Of a DNA stretch of 64,000 nucleotides, positions 26,833-35,789 are shown piece by piece; within the stretch, counting starts at the first letter, position 1, and each line of letters opens with the position of its first letter. The translations under genes were made by a program, and so were the position numbers. Source of the DNA: Alphaproteobacteria bacterium (GTDB taxonomy: Bacteria; Pseudomonadota; Alphaproteobacteria; UBA8366; GCA-2717185). The stretch spans positions 248,001 to 312,000 of the forward strand of contig WLWY01000003.1 of NCBI GenBank assembly GCA_012103325.1. Direction: 5' to 3'. The notes beneath the pieces are model-generated. The model saw nothing but the letters and a program-made list of their open reading frames with translations. It was not told the DNA's origin and did not search any database.

Positions 26833-27225
26833 TTAATGTAGCGTTATTCCAGGAACGAACGCAAGTTCTGGAATGTCTGTATCGAAGGTTGGTCGGCCGC
26901 ATTGCTCAATGAACCAATCGCAGGCTGCGGCCTGATGTTCGATACTGGCACTCATCGCAAACAATTGCGCCTGTTCGGCTTCGACGATTTCCGGGCTCTC
27001 CAGTTTGTCGAGGACCGCGGCGATAATCGCGCCTGTCATGAACCGGGTTACTTCGTCTCGCCCCGCTTCTGACGCTGTTTCCGTTTGCCGAACTGCAACG
27101 CGTGCAGACTCCGCGACACTTTCGATAATGCTCCGACATTGTTGCCAATCCTCCGGCAAGATGCGGTCGAGGCATTCATCGACAATTTTCCGGCTTTCTT
27201 CCGGAAGCATTGTTTTCCAGCGCAT
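26833..27225 (-). CDS. Hypothetical protein
   Basis: This 130-residue soluble, acidic protein is not recognised. It is mostly predicted helix (for example IVDECLDRILPEDWQQCRSI and FMTGAIIAAVLDKLESPEI), has no signal peptide or membrane segment, and ends PELAFVPGITLH. The start at 27225 (MRWKTMLPEE) is preferred to the upstream 27291 because an AAGGGGA lies about 13 bases before it. There are no close same-strand partners. It could be a real but lineage-restricted gene; composition is like its neighbours. Confidence 0.5.
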   Translation of the reverse strand: MRWKTMLPEESRKIVDECLDRILPEDWQQCRSIIESVAESARVAVRQTETASEAGRDEVTRFMTGAIIAAVLDKLESPEIVEAEQAQLFAMSASIEHQAAACDWFIEQCGRPTFDTDIPELAFVPGITLH

Positions 27226-27565
27226 TTGTGAGAACTTTCCCCTTAAGACTCGGAGATAACTACGACACAAGGGTTTACATACGATTAACAAATGCCCAGA
27301 GATCGGTGCTTCTAACCGAACGAAGCCTCTGCAATTAATCTAAAAATTTGTCGATGATCGCCCGATTGGGTGACGTTGGCGCAGCAGAAACATGGTCTGT
27401 TGCTGTTGCGTAGGGCGGATCTATGGAAATTGACGTCTATTTTGTCGAGATCTCCCGCCGGTGCGATTTCAGAACGTAGATGCATAACAGGAACTTACAT
27501 ATTCAGCGTTCATATTCGGAAGTAACGCGGCGTTAGCTGCACAGATTAGGGCAATAGGTACTCTC
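27226..27565. other. Intergenic region upstream of PEP-CTERM-like gene
   Basis: These 340 bases separate two divergently transcribed genes and must hold the promoter of each. I see no gene in them. A short palindrome AACGCGGCGTT lies at about 27521-27531, close to the PEP-CTERM-like start. Confidence 0.4.
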
Positions 27566-28414
27566 ATGCACATCAAGCTAGGTTGGAAAACAGCACTTTT
27601 TCTCGCTAGCACAGTGATCGGTCATTTTGGTTTTTCGTCGTCAAGCTATGCGGTTCCTCATGATGGCGAAATCCTAAGCTGCGGAAACTGCGGCGGCGTC
27701 GGATTCTCTTCATTTCATCGCGCGGCCAGTAATCCGACCGGAGCCGGCGGGTTTAACAGGACAATTCAGGCAGGCACGCCAATTCAGTATGAGTGGCTAC
27801 CGGACGGCCTGGTCGGCTCGAGTTCGAGGCAGATATTTAATCGAGGTTCGACTCGAATCTTAAATAGTTCTGTCGATAATATTGATTTCTCTGTCGATCT
27901 TTGGGTCGACCATGCAGGAAATCAGACAGGGAGCAACGCTGGCGACTTGAACGTGCTGGCAGTCCGAGAGGGGGCGGAAGCCGGCGCACCCGCGAATGGC
28001 GGACCGTTTCTCGGCTTTACTTTGACTCATAAGGTTTCCGCACGCTTCGGTTTTACGATTACGACGGCCGATGCGGTCATCTTTGACGAGTTCATCTTCG
28101 ATCCTGAATTCGATATGGGACCGGTCGATGCCGCGGGAAACAACGCCGATGGCGATGTCGGTACATTTTTGTGGGGATATACCAGCGGCCATAACAAGGA
28201 CGATATCTTCGGTAGGGGATCGTCGACGGTATGTCTTAGTGGTGAGTTGAGCGCCTGCACCAGTATCGTCGACGCGTTGTATGGCGTTAACGGTGTTGGG
28301 ATCGATCTGGCCTATAGCGGCACGAGAGTTTCGGTAGTCGAACCTGGCGTCTTCGGCTTGTTGGCGGTCGGTCTTGTTGGCCTTGGCGTCACGCGGCGTC
28401 GGCAGATCATTTAG
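27566..28414 (+). CDS. Secreted PEP-CTERM-like protein
   Basis: This 282-residue protein starts with a signal peptide (TALFLASTVIGHFGFSSSSY then AVP) and ends in a PEP-CTERM-type sorting signal: a VVEPG motif, a hydrophobic stretch FGLLAVGLVGLGV, and a basic tail RRR. The middle is rich in Gly, Asn and Asp and has an N-terminal CGNCGG. Such proteins are processed by an exosortase; none is coded in this window. The motif is VEP rather than the common PEP, but the overall tail is typical. A strong terminator follows. A decayed relative lies about 0.4 kb downstream. Confidence 0.82.
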   Translation: MHIKLGWKTALFLASTVIGHFGFSSSSYAVPHDGEILSCGNCGGVGFSSFHRAASNPTGAGGFNRTIQAGTPIQYEWLPDGLVGSSSRQIFNRGSTRILNSSVDNIDFSVDLWVDHAGNQTGSNAGDLNVLAVREGAEAGAPANGGPFLGFTLTHKVSARFGFTITTADAVIFDEFIFDPEFDMGPVDAAGNNADGDVGTFLWGYTSGHNKDDIFGRGSSTVCLSGELSACTSIVDALYGVNGVGIDLAYSGTRVSVVEPGVFGLLAVGLVGLGVTRRRQII

Positions 28415-28431
28415 CCTTTATCTGTTTAATG

Positions 28432-28465
28432 AAAATGGCGGCTCCGTGCGAGGCCGCCGTTTTTG
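28432..28465 (+). terminator. Rho-independent terminator after PEP-CTERM-like gene
   Basis: GGCGGC at 28437-28442 pairs with GCCGCC at 28453-28458 across a 10-base loop, followed by GTTTTTG. It lies 22 bases after the stop and is preceded by AAAA, so it could also work in the opposite direction. Confidence 0.75.
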
Positions 28466-28521
28466 TTTGCGCGCGGGACGGGCTGTGTTACGACGGTTCC
28501 GCTATTTGACCGGAAGAGCGG

Positions 28522-28716
28522 ATGGATAAGGAAAAGAAGGGCCCAAGCGGTGCCGAGAAACGCAAGATTTACATCTATGCGTTCTGTATCGCTTTGGGAA
28601 TTGATCTGATTTTGAGCTTCGCGAGGGGCGGTTCCTATCAGCCTACCATGCTCGGTCTCGCAATTATGATCGCTGCGGTCCTCTATTTCGCCTATTCCTG
28701 GATTACGGATCGGTAA
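28522..28716 (+). CDS. Small two-helix membrane protein, unknown function
   Basis: This 64-residue protein has a lysine-rich cytoplasmic start, then two membrane helices (IYIYAFCIALGIDLILSF, about residues 16-34, and TMLGLAIMIAAVLYFAYSW, about 42-60). A GGAAG lies just upstream of the ATG. I do not recognise the family. Bounded by a terminator upstream and a hairpin 10 bases downstream, it appears to be a single transcription unit. Confidence 0.62.
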   Translation: MDKEKKGPSGAEKRKIYIYAFCIALGIDLILSFARGGSYQPTMLGLAIMIAAVLYFAYSWITDR

Positions 28717-28726
28717 ATATACTATA

Positions 28727-28752
28727 GGCGCGTCGGCATTTCATGACGCGCC
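28727..28752 (+). terminator. Hairpin after small membrane protein gene
   Basis: GGCGCGTC at 28727-28734 is the exact reverse complement of GACGCGCC at 28745-28752, with a 10-base loop, starting 10 bases after the stop. No T-run follows, so termination is uncertain. Confidence 0.4.
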
Positions 28753-29012
28753 GTACGATACTTCCTCAAATTGATCGACAACCGAAGTTTTTTCATCCGG
28801 TTTCGGCACGCAGTTTGCTATCTGACTTGGCCAGCGGGATACATTTTCTGCAGATTTGGAGCGAGGATCACACTGGCGATCCGGACTTTGCCTTCGAGCT
28901 GCACGGTACTCTGGTTACCAACACCTTACCTGCCGCCACGCCGTCCCCGAACCCTGACACTCCTCTTCGCAGGCCTCATCGGCATCGCTCGCTGAGGCGA
29001 CGGACTATGTAA
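28743..29012 (+). pseudogene. Decayed 3' end of a PEP-CTERM protein gene
   Basis: No single frame gives a recognisable product, but pieces in the three frames join in order into a PEP-CTERM tail. Frame from 28743 gives DPDFAFELHGTLVTNTLPAATP, then bases 28943-28954 give VPEP, then 28954-28992 give LTLLFAGLIGIAR, and finally the first frame again gives LRRRTM and a stop at 29010-29012. Each step needs a one-base loss, and three such steps in about 50 bases mean a decayed gene. The upstream part before about 28870 is not identifiable. The product would have resembled the intact gene at 27566-28414 in type only. Confidence 0.6.
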
Positions 29013-29871
29013 GGCCGCAGCCACAAAGGAGGTCGTAACGATACACAAAAAATGGATTCACGATCCCAACGCGCCTCATATTTGGAAAATTAGCTCGTCA
29101 ACAATTTACAAAAGATATCATAACTAGCTGATAAGACGACATTTACTAAGAACGTCGAATTTCTTTACAATTTGATTCACAACCTCCGACATTGCTCATG
29201 TCATTAAAAAATAAGGCATTATCATAAAGTTGGCTGACTTGTTCTGCTAATTTACGAAAAAATTGTCGAAAATTTTTACAATTGCGTTAACTTTTTAAAA
29301 TTATAACTTCTTAAATAGCATGAATTTCTATTTATAATAGGCTGAAACAAAATAATTTTCTGTCAAACGTAATCATTTGGTATGGAACTTGCTTTAGCTT
29401 AATAGGGCATTCAAGAAACTAATTTCTCCGATGGTAGGTAATCCAAGGGCTAATAGGGGAACGGAATTGGACATTCCTCACAAACTTATCTCCATAGTCG
29501 AATTTTGCAGGTTTACGGTTCGCTCGGGCACCGATCAGGCTGTGCCAATGACGTTCGACTCTGGAAGAGTCGGCCGAGTCGGACCGGGAGTCTTCGGAAA
29601 CCGGCGTTCATTCGTTTGACTGGAATGTAGAAGATCGAGATTGAAAGGAGCGTTTTACCACCGACAGCTCCTTCATTTTTGCCTGGGAGGGAGGCAGGAG
29701 CGGTCTCCGTTGCTCGTTTGGCGCCGAGGAGGGCGGTAGGCAGCGGGGGCCGCGCTCTCTCTCCCGGGTAAAAAAAATCAAGATGCATGGCGCTAAAGCA
29801 GCGTGAGTACATAGATTGCGCCGTGAATCGAAATTCGGCTCGGCGTTAATCCTGGAAGCCTCGGCGTAGGC
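29013..29871. other. AT-rich non-coding region
   Basis: About 860 bases without a convincing gene. From about 29040 to 29430 it is strongly AT-rich. Beyond that are two small inverted repeats: CGACTCT/AGAGTCG at 29556-29572 (3-base loop) and AAGGAGC/GCTCCTT at 29645-29673 followed by CATTTTT, which could be a weak terminator. Short open frames here have no recognisable features. Confidence 0.55.
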
Positions 29872-29961
29872 TGGCGGATGGGGTGGGATTCGAACCCACG
29901 AAGGGCGTTAACCCTTGCCGGTTTTCAAGACCGGTCCCTTAAACCACTCGGGCACCCATCC
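29872..29961 (-). tRNA. tRNA-Ser (anticodon UGA)
   Basis: Ninety bases fold as a class II tRNA. The acceptor stem is GGATGGG with CCCATCC, the anticodon stem-loop is CCGGT-CTTGAAA-ACCGG (anticodon TGA, complementary strand at 29925-29927), and there is a long variable arm AAGGGTTAACGCCCTT and a T-loop GTTCGAATC. The 3' CCA is encoded (29872-29874 on the plus strand). It reads UCN serine codons, chiefly UCA. Confidence 0.96.
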
Positions 29962-30336
29962 ACTGGAAGCGGGAATATGCGCTTTCCACCCCCCGTATCG
30001 GCGATACACATGCCTAGATCGCAAGGGCGCTCGTCAGTATCATTCCTGTAGGCAATCGCGCAACACTCGATCCGGCAGCGGATAACGCTTTGTGGATTAG
30101 CGCTTACAGTCTGCAAATTATCTTTAATCCAGAACTGACCAGCGGCGACATTTCGCCGCCGTGACAATGTACCGTCGGGACATGCCCGTGCCGACGAAGA
30201 ATGTTCTGCAGTGCAACGAATCGCCGTATTTTCACTGCGTTGCCATTAGAGATGGCGCCGATACATCTTGATCTAGGTCAATGTGCGCGCTGGTCCGGTT
30301 CGGAATATTGCGGCAGGCATTGAGGAAGGGGTCTTT
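29962..30336. other. Intergenic region between tRNA-Ser and ccoN
   Basis: These 375 bases contain the tRNA promoter (leftward) and the ccoN promoter (rightward). The only clear site is the FNR/FixK box at 30268-30281, listed separately. I see no gene. Confidence 0.55.
30268..30281 (+). promoter_or_regulatory. FNR/FixK-type box upstream of ccoN
   Basis: TTGATCTAGGTCAA is a 14-base dyad matching the FNR/FixK consensus TTGAT-N4-ATCAA at 9 of 10 fixed positions (GTCAA for ATCAA). It lies 56 bases before the ccoN ATG, the usual place for activation of cbb3 oxidase genes under low oxygen. Confidence 0.8.
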
Positions 30337-31998
30337 ATGATTACCGAACAAGTCCGCACAGATCGCGCGGCCTTCGGGGAGCTTCTTTCGCTTCCTGTGG
30401 CAGCGCTCATTATCGCCATTGGCGTTGCCGAAATTCTGGCGACCAGCGATGCCGTCATGACATTTCACGCTGGCGTCCTGATCTTGGCTGCCGGTGCGGC
30501 CGGCCTCTGGCTGCTCATGCGCCGCATGGGTGGGAAGGCCGGAGAGCACGAAGCCGGATACAACCACGCGGTCGTCCGCGCGGGCGTAATTGCGTCCATG
30601 TTCTGGGGGCTCGCCGGCTTCCTCGTCGGCGATGTGATCGCCTGGCAGCTTGCCTATCCGGTGCTGAACTTCGATCTGCCGTGGACCAATTTCGGCCGAT
30701 TGCGGCCGCTGCATACCTCGGCGGTGATCTTCGCCTTTGGCGGCAACGTGCTGATCGCGACCTCGTTTTTTGCAGTACAGCGGACCTGCCGGACCCGGCT
30801 CGCGGGCCATATGGCACCTTGGTTCGTCTTCTGGGGCTATCAGCTTTTCATCGTACTGGCTGCCACCGGCTATGTGCTCGGGGTCACGCAGTCCAAGGAG
30901 TATGCCGAACCTGAATGGTACGTCGATCTTTGGCTGACCGTCGTCTGGGTGGTCTATCTTCTGGTCTTCCTCTGCACTCTGTTCAAGCGCAAAGAACCGC
31001 ATATTTACGTCGCCAATTGGTTTTTCCTCGCCTTCATCGTCACCGTGGCGATGCTTCACCTGATCAACAACGTGACCATCCCAGTAAGCTGGACGGGAAC
31101 GAAGAGCTACATCTACTGGTCCGGCGTGCAGGATGCGATGACCCAGTGGTGGTACGGCCATAACGCCGTCGGCTTCTTCCTTACTGCCGGATTCCTTGGC
31201 ATCATGTACTATTTCGTGCCGAAACGGGTCGAACGGCCGGTCTATTCCTATCGCCTGTCGATCGTGCATTTCTGGGCGCTGATCTTCACCTATATCTGGG
31301 CCGGACCGCACCATCTGTTCTACACCGCACTGCCGGACTGGGCGCAGACGCTTGGCATGACCTTCTCGATCATCCTGTGGATGCCCTCCTGGGGTGGTAT
31401 GATCAACGGTCTGATGACCCTGTCCGGTGCTTGGGACAAGCTGCGCACCGATCCGGTCGTTCGTATGCTGGTCGTCTCCGTCGCCTTTTATGGAATGAGC
31501 ACCTTCGAAGGGCCGCTCATGTCGATCAAGGCGGTGAACAGCCTTAGCCACTACACCGACTGGACGATCGGGCATGTGCATTCCGGCGCGCTCGGCTGGG
31601 TCGGGTTCGTCAGCTTCGGTGCGTTGTACTGCCTGACGCCCTGGCTATGGCAGCGTGCGCGGCTCTATAGCCTGCGTCTTGTGGAATGGCACTTCTGGAT
31701 CTCGACCCTGGGCATCCTGCTCTACATCACAGCGATGTGGGTTTCGGGCATCCTGCAAGGCCTGATGTGGCGTGCCTATGACAGCTTAGGTTTCCTCGAA
31801 TACTCGTTCATCGAAACCGTCGAGGCCATGCACCCGTTCTACATTATCCGGGCAATTGGCGGAGGGTTGTTCGTCATCGGTTCGTTGATCATGGCCTACA
31901 ACCTCTGGCGAACAGCGCGCGGCGATGAGGCCGTCGAAACGATCCAGCATCCTGAAAGCGCATCGGCGGCGGCGCTTGCCAAACTGCCAGCGGAATAG
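30337..31998 (+). CDS. ccoN: Cytochrome cbb3 oxidase subunit I (CcoN/FixN)
   Basis: This 553-residue haem-copper oxidase subunit has about 14 hydrophobic helices, including extra N-terminal ones common in alphaproteobacterial FixN. Histidine-bearing segments expected to ligate haems and CuB include [41 protein letters not shown] and [17 protein letters not shown]. It reduces O2 with high affinity in the inner membrane. The ATG at 30337 follows GAGGAAGGGG; the frame is open upstream but has no better site. It starts a tightly packed operon with ccoO, ccoQ, ccoP and the assembly genes. Confidence 0.97.
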   Translation: MITEQVRTDRAAFGELLSLPVAALIIAIGVAEILATSDAVMTFHAGVLILAAGAAGLWLLMRRMGGKAGEHEAGYNHAVVRAGVIASMFWGLAGFLVGDVIAWQLAYPVLNFDLPWTNFGRLRPLHTSAVIFAFGGNVLIATSFFAVQRTCRTRLAGHMAPWFVFWGYQLFIVLAATGYVLGVTQSKEYAEPEWYVDLWLTVVWVVYLLVFLCTLFKRKEPHIYVANWFFLAFIVTVAMLHLINNVTIPVSWTGTKSYIYWSGVQDAMTQWWYGHNAVGFFLTAGFLGIMYYFVPKRVERPVYSYRLSIVHFWALIFTYIWAGPHHLFYTALPDWAQTLGMTFSIILWMPSWGGMINGLMTLSGAWDKLRTDPVVRMLVVSVAFYGMSTFEGPLMSIKAVNSLSHYTDWTIGHVHSGALGWVGFVSFGALYCLTPWLWQRARLYSLRLVEWHFWISTLGILLYITAMWVSGILQGLMWRAYDSLGFLEYSFIETVEAMHPFYIIRAIGGGLFVIGSLIMAYNLWRTARGDEAVETIQHPESASAAALAKLPAE

Positions 31999-32009
31999 AG
32001 GAGAGAACT

Positions 32010-32747
32010 ATGTCAGTTTGGGAAAAACATAAAATCTTCGAAACTAAATCGATGGTTCTCCTGATCGGGACGCTTATCACCGTGTCGATTGGTGGAATGG
32101 TCGAAATCATGCCGCTTTATTATCTCGATACCACAATCGAGAAGGTCGAAGGCGTGCGGCCTTATTCGCCGCTGGAGCTGGCCGGACGCAACATCTACAT
32201 CCGCGAGGGCTGCTACAACTGCCATTCGCAGATGATACGGTCGCTGCGGGATGAGGTGGAGCGCTACGGTCCTTACAGCCTCGCGGCGGAAAGCATGTAT
32301 GACCATCCATTCCAGTGGGGCTCCAAGCGCACAGGACCTGATCTGGCACGCGTCGGCGGTAAATATTCCGACGACTGGCATGTCGCGCATATGATCGACC
32401 CGCGGGACATCGTGCCGGGGTCGGTCATGCCCGGCTATCCGTTCCTGATGAAGACACCGGCTTGGAGCGGTAATATCGCCGACGATATGCGCGCCAACCG
32501 CATGGCCGGTGTGCCGTATACCGATGCCATGATCGCCACTGCCGAGACTGACCTGCAGGCGCAGGCCAATCCGGATAGTGACGGCGCGGAAGCGGTCGCC
32601 GAACGCTACCCAAAGGCGGTCGTCCGCGATTTCGACGGTGATCCCGAAATGGTCTCGGAAATGGATGCGTTGATCGCCTATCTGCAAATGCTCGGCACGC
32701 TGGTGGATTTCAGCGTCTATGACGCCGCCGGCTCCAATTTGCGCTGA
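32010..32747 (+). CDS. ccoO: Cytochrome cbb3 oxidase subunit II (CcoO/FixO)
   Basis: This 245-residue mono-haem cytochrome c subunit has an N-terminal membrane anchor ([20 protein letters not shown]) and a CYNCH haem motif at residues 68-72, in the family context [13 protein letters not shown]. The distal Met ligand is likely in the GSVMPGYPF motif. It passes electrons from CcoP to CcoN. It begins 11 bases after the ccoN stop behind GAGGAGAG. Confidence 0.97.
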   Translation: MSVWEKHKIFETKSMVLLIGTLITVSIGGMVEIMPLYYLDTTIEKVEGVRPYSPLELAGRNIYIREGCYNCHSQMIRSLRDEVERYGPYSLAAESMYDHPFQWGSKRTGPDLARVGGKYSDDWHVAHMIDPRDIVPGSVMPGYPFLMKTPAWSGNIADDMRANRMAGVPYTDAMIATAETDLQAQANPDSDGAEAVAERYPKAVVRDFDGDPEMVSEMDALIAYLQMLGTLVDFSVYDAAGSNLR

Positions 32748-32760
32748 GGAGGAGAAGAGG

Positions 32761-32922
32761 ATGACTTACGAAACCGCTACTTCGTTCGCCCAGATCTGGG
32801 GAATGTTCTTCTTCATCATCGTGTTCGGCGCGGTTCTGGTCTATGCGCTGTGGCCGTCGAACCGGGAGAAGTTCGACCGGGCGGCACGGTCGCCGCTCAA
32901 TGACGACATCATCGAGGACTGA
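32761..32922 (+). CDS. ccoQ: Cytochrome cbb3 oxidase subunit CcoQ/FixQ
   Basis: This 53-residue protein has one membrane helix (QIWGMFFFIIVFGAVLVYAL) and a short charged tail starting WPSNREKFDRAA, both typical of CcoQ, which stabilises the oxidase. The ATG at 32761 directly follows a GGAGGAGAAGAGG run; the open frame extends further back to 32719 within the ccoO end, but that start has no such site. Confidence 0.92.
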   Translation: MTYETATSFAQIWGMFFFIIVFGAVLVYALWPSNREKFDRAARSPLNDDIIED

Positions 32923-32925
32923 GTC

Positions 32926-33792
32926 ATGGCTGCAACGGAACGCGATGAAATCAGCGGTCAAGCCACGACCGGACATGAATGGGACGGTATCAAAGAGCTC
33001 GACAATCCGCTGCCCCGCTGGTGGTTGATGATCATGTATGCCTGCATCGTTTGGAGTGTGGTCTATTGGGTGCTCTATCCAGCCTGGCCCCTGGTTTCGG
33101 GCTATACGAAGGGCGTCTTCGGGTATTCCTCGCGAGCGGAACTTGCAGCCGATATCGCGGCGGCGAACGATGCTCGCAAAATATTCGCCGACCGTATTGC
33201 GGAAGCCGATATGGCAACCATTCAAGCTGATCCAAAATTGATGGAGTTCGCGCTTGCTGGTGGCAAGTCGGCGTTTGGCGACAATTGTGCCGGCTGCCAC
33301 GGCAGCGCAGCGCAGGGTGGCAAAGGGTATCCGAATTTGTCAGACGACGATTGGCTGTGGGGCGGCTCGCTGGAGGCCATTCAGGCGACCATTAAGTACG
33401 GTATCCGGTCCGGCCATGACGAAACGCGTGAAAGCGAAATGCCGGCGTTCGGCCGCGACGATCTCCTGGAGAAAGAGCAAATCACGCAAGTTGCGCAATA
33501 CGCTCTTTCCCTCTCCGGTAAGGCGACGGACGCGGTGGCGGTGAACCGGGGCGCGCCGATTTACGCCGAACAGTGTGTCGATTGTCACGGGAAAAAAGGC
33601 GAGGGGAACCGTGAGTTTGGTGCCCCCAGCCTAGCCGACGCCATTTGGCTTTTTGGTAATGATCCCAAGTCTGTCGAGGCAATCGTTACCAACAGCCGAA
33701 AAGGCGTGATGCCGCACTGGCAGGGCCGTTTGCCGGACACGACGATCAAGCAATTGGCGATCTTCATTCATGCGCTTGGCGGCGGTGAGTAA
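32926..33792 (+). CDS. ccoP: Cytochrome cbb3 oxidase subunit III (CcoP/FixP)
   Basis: This 288-residue di-haem cytochrome c has a conserved N-terminal EWDGIKELDNPLPRWW before a membrane helix (about residues 35-55) and two haem motifs, CAGCH at 121-125 and CVDCH at 217-221. The family's GYSSR and the Met ligands (ESEMPAFG and KGVMPHW) are present. It takes electrons from periplasmic cytochrome c. It starts three bases after the ccoQ stop and the assembly gene ccoG follows 12 bases later. Confidence 0.97.
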   Translation: MAATERDEISGQATTGHEWDGIKELDNPLPRWWLMIMYACIVWSVVYWVLYPAWPLVSGYTKGVFGYSSRAELAADIAAANDARKIFADRIAEADMATIQADPKLMEFALAGGKSAFGDNCAGCHGSAAQGGKGYPNLSDDDWLWGGSLEAIQATIKYGIRSGHDETRESEMPAFGRDDLLEKEQITQVAQYALSLSGKATDAVAVNRGAPIYAEQCVDCHGKKGEGNREFGAPSLADAIWLFGNDPKSVEAIVTNSRKGVMPHWQGRLPDTTIKQLAIFIHALGGGE

Positions 33793-33804
33793 GGCTCCGA
33801 CCGG

Positions 33805-35319
33805 ATGCATGGGCCCGACGAAAAACTGACCAGGCTCGAAGCGCTTGCCCAGGAAGCCGCCGACGCGGTGACGCCCGGCGTGCAAGTCGCCGAGGGCGTT
33901 GAGCGGGCCGATGTCGATGCCGTCAACCGTCGGGAAGAACGCTCGCTTTACAAAAAGCGCGCCCGCATCCATCCGAAACGCGCTTACGGCACGTTCCGTC
34001 AACTGAAGTGGCTGATCATGGCAGTCACGCTCGGCATTTATTATGTCACGCCCTGGCTGCGCTGGGACCGGGGCGCAGGGCCTGATCAGGCCGTTTTGCT
34101 CGATCTGCCCCATCGAAAATTTTATTTCTTCTTCGTCGAAATCTGGCCGCAGGAAATCTACCTGCTTACCGGTGTCCTCATCATTTCCGCGCTGGCCCTT
34201 TTCCTGTTCACATCGTTGTTCGGACGGGTCTGGTGCGGATACAGCTGCCCACAAACGGTCTGGACGGATCTGTTCATTGCAGTGGAACGGTTCATCGAAG
34301 GCGACCGCAACGCCCGTATCCGCCTCGACAAGATGCCATGGAATGCATCGAAACTATCGAAGAAAGTTACGAAGCACCTGATATGGCTGGTCATTGCTGT
34401 GCTGACCGGCGGCGCCTGGGTCTTCTACTTCCGTGATGCGCCGACACTGCTCGGTGAGTTGGTGACCCTGCAGGCCCCGATGGCGGCGGTCGCATTCATC
34501 GGCATTTTCACGTTTACGACCTATTCCTTGGGCGGCCTGATGCGGGAGCAGGTCTGCATCTATATGTGCCCTTGGCCGCGTATTCAGGGCGCAATGTTCG
34601 ACGAAGACTCATTGCTCGTTACCTATCGGGAGCGGCGCGGCGAGCCGCGTGCGGCGCATAAGAAGGGCGAGAGTTGGGAGAACAGAGGGGATTGCATCCG
34701 CTGCCGCCAGTGCGTCGCCGTATGTCCCATGGGTATCGATATCCGCGACGGACCGCAACTCGAATGTATTCATTGTGCGCTGTGCATAGACGCTTGCAAT
34801 GAAGTGATGGCGAAGATCGGCCGGCCGCCGAACCTGATCGGCTACGAAACATTTCGAAACCTTGAGGCCGCCAACTCGGGCCGGTATGCGCCGGTACGGT
34901 TTTTCCGGCCGCGCGTCATCGTCTACAGCGTGCTAATCGCCGCACTTGCCCTCCTCATGGTCTATGCGCTGTTCACGCGCGACACCTTATCTCTCAGTAT
35001 CCTGCGGGACCGTAACCCACTTTACGTGACCCTCTCTGACGGCAGTGTACGCAACGGCTATACCCTGAAGATCATCAATCGGAAGCATGAACCACGATTC
35101 TTCCGCATCGACGCATCCGGCATGGCAGGCTCGAAACTCGTCGTTATGGGGCTGCGGGAGCCGGAAATCGACGTCTCGGCGGACGATATTCGCAGCGTCA
35201 AAGTCTTCATATCCGGTCCGTCTCCAGCGGGCGGTAAACAGGCGCTAACGATTGCGGTGACCGATACGCAAGATGGCCGGACCGCTAGCGAGGCCACAAC
35301 CTTCCGAGGACCGGAGTAA
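33805..35319 (+). CDS. ccoG: Cytochrome c oxidase accessory protein CcoG/FixG
   Basis: This 504-residue membrane iron-sulfur protein has several N-terminal helices, WCGYSCPQTVW, and two 4Fe-4S clusters' cysteines in CIRCRQCVAVCP followed by CIHCALCIDAC. A C-terminal periplasmic IgG-like domain (FixG_C type) lies after the last helix (about residue 370). CcoG reduces Cu(II) during cbb3 maturation. The gene is 12 bases after ccoP, and its TAATG stop is shared with the ccoH start. Confidence 0.96.
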   Translation: MHGPDEKLTRLEALAQEAADAVTPGVQVAEGVERADVDAVNRREERSLYKKRARIHPKRAYGTFRQLKWLIMAVTLGIYYVTPWLRWDRGAGPDQAVLLDLPHRKFYFFFVEIWPQEIYLLTGVLIISALALFLFTSLFGRVWCGYSCPQTVWTDLFIAVERFIEGDRNARIRLDKMPWNASKLSKKVTKHLIWLVIAVLTGGAWVFYFRDAPTLLGELVTLQAPMAAVAFIGIFTFTTYSLGGLMREQVCIYMCPWPRIQGAMFDEDSLLVTYRERRGEPRAAHKKGESWENRGDCIRCRQCVAVCPMGIDIRDGPQLECIHCALCIDACNEVMAKIGRPPNLIGYETFRNLEAANSGRYAPVRFFRPRVIVYSVLIAALALLMVYALFTRDTLSLSILRDRNPLYVTLSDGSVRNGYTLKIINRKHEPRFFRIDASGMAGSKLVVMGLREPEIDVSADDIRSVKVFISGPSPAGGKQALTIAVTDTQDGRTASEATTFRGPE

Positions 35320-35789
35320 TGATCAAGGAACTCACGGGCCGCCATGTCGTTTATATCCTGATCTGCCTTTTCGGAACGGTCTTTGCCGTGAATGGACTGT
35401 TTGCCTATTTCGCAATCAGCGGTTTTCCGGGCCTGGAAACGCAAAGCGCCTATAGCAAGGGCTTGGCGTTTAACGATCAAATCGCGCGCGCGGAAACGCT
35501 GAAAGCGCTTGGTTGGCATATGACGGTTGAGCGAAGCGGAAGGGATGCAGTAACGCTGCGTTTTATGGGGAAATCCGGCGCGCCATTACCCGTTTCTGCC
35601 GTTGCCGTGACCTTGTTCCATCCGACCTACGCTCGAGGAGACAAACCGCTCGCGATCCGCGTGCAGACAGGCGGGATTGTCGTTGCTGAGCTCGACGGTT
35701 CGGAGAAGGGACAACGGCAGCTCCGTATTCAAGCTGACGGGCCAGATGGACGACGTATCGAATTCCGGCGCGCATTATGGCTCGATTGA
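35319..35789 (+). CDS. ccoH: cbb3 oxidase assembly protein CcoH/FixH
   Basis: This 156-residue protein has the FixH layout: one N-terminal membrane helix (YILICLFGTVFAVNGLFAYF), the conserved SGFPGLETQSAYSKGLAFND, and a periplasmic domain. The family takes part in cbb3 assembly with CcoI, probably in copper delivery. Its start overlaps the ccoG stop and its end overlaps ccoI by 13 bases. Confidence 0.93.
   Translation: MIKELTGRHVVYILICLFGTVFAVNGLFAYFAISGFPGLETQSAYSKGLAFNDQIARAETLKALGWHMTVERSGRDAVTLRFMGKSGAPLPVSAVAVTLFHPTYARGDKPLAIRVQTGGIVVAELDGSEKGQRQLRIQADGPDGRRIEFRRALWLD

Noticed and set aside
29431..29619. Small frame ending RVGPGVFGNRRSFV, resembling the PEP-CTERM gene's VEPGVFG region
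   Set aside because: The similarity covers only a dozen residues at about 70 percent nucleotide identity and lacks the hydrophobic helix, so it may be chance.
29645..29679. Intrinsic terminator AAGGAGC/GCTCCTT followed by CATTTTT
   Set aside because: The loop is 15 bases and no gene ends nearby, so I mention it only within the non-coding region.
30232..31581. Long minus-strand frame of 449 residues inside ccoN
   Set aside because: It has a His/Asp/Arg-rich composition typical of an antisense shadow; ccoN explains the region.
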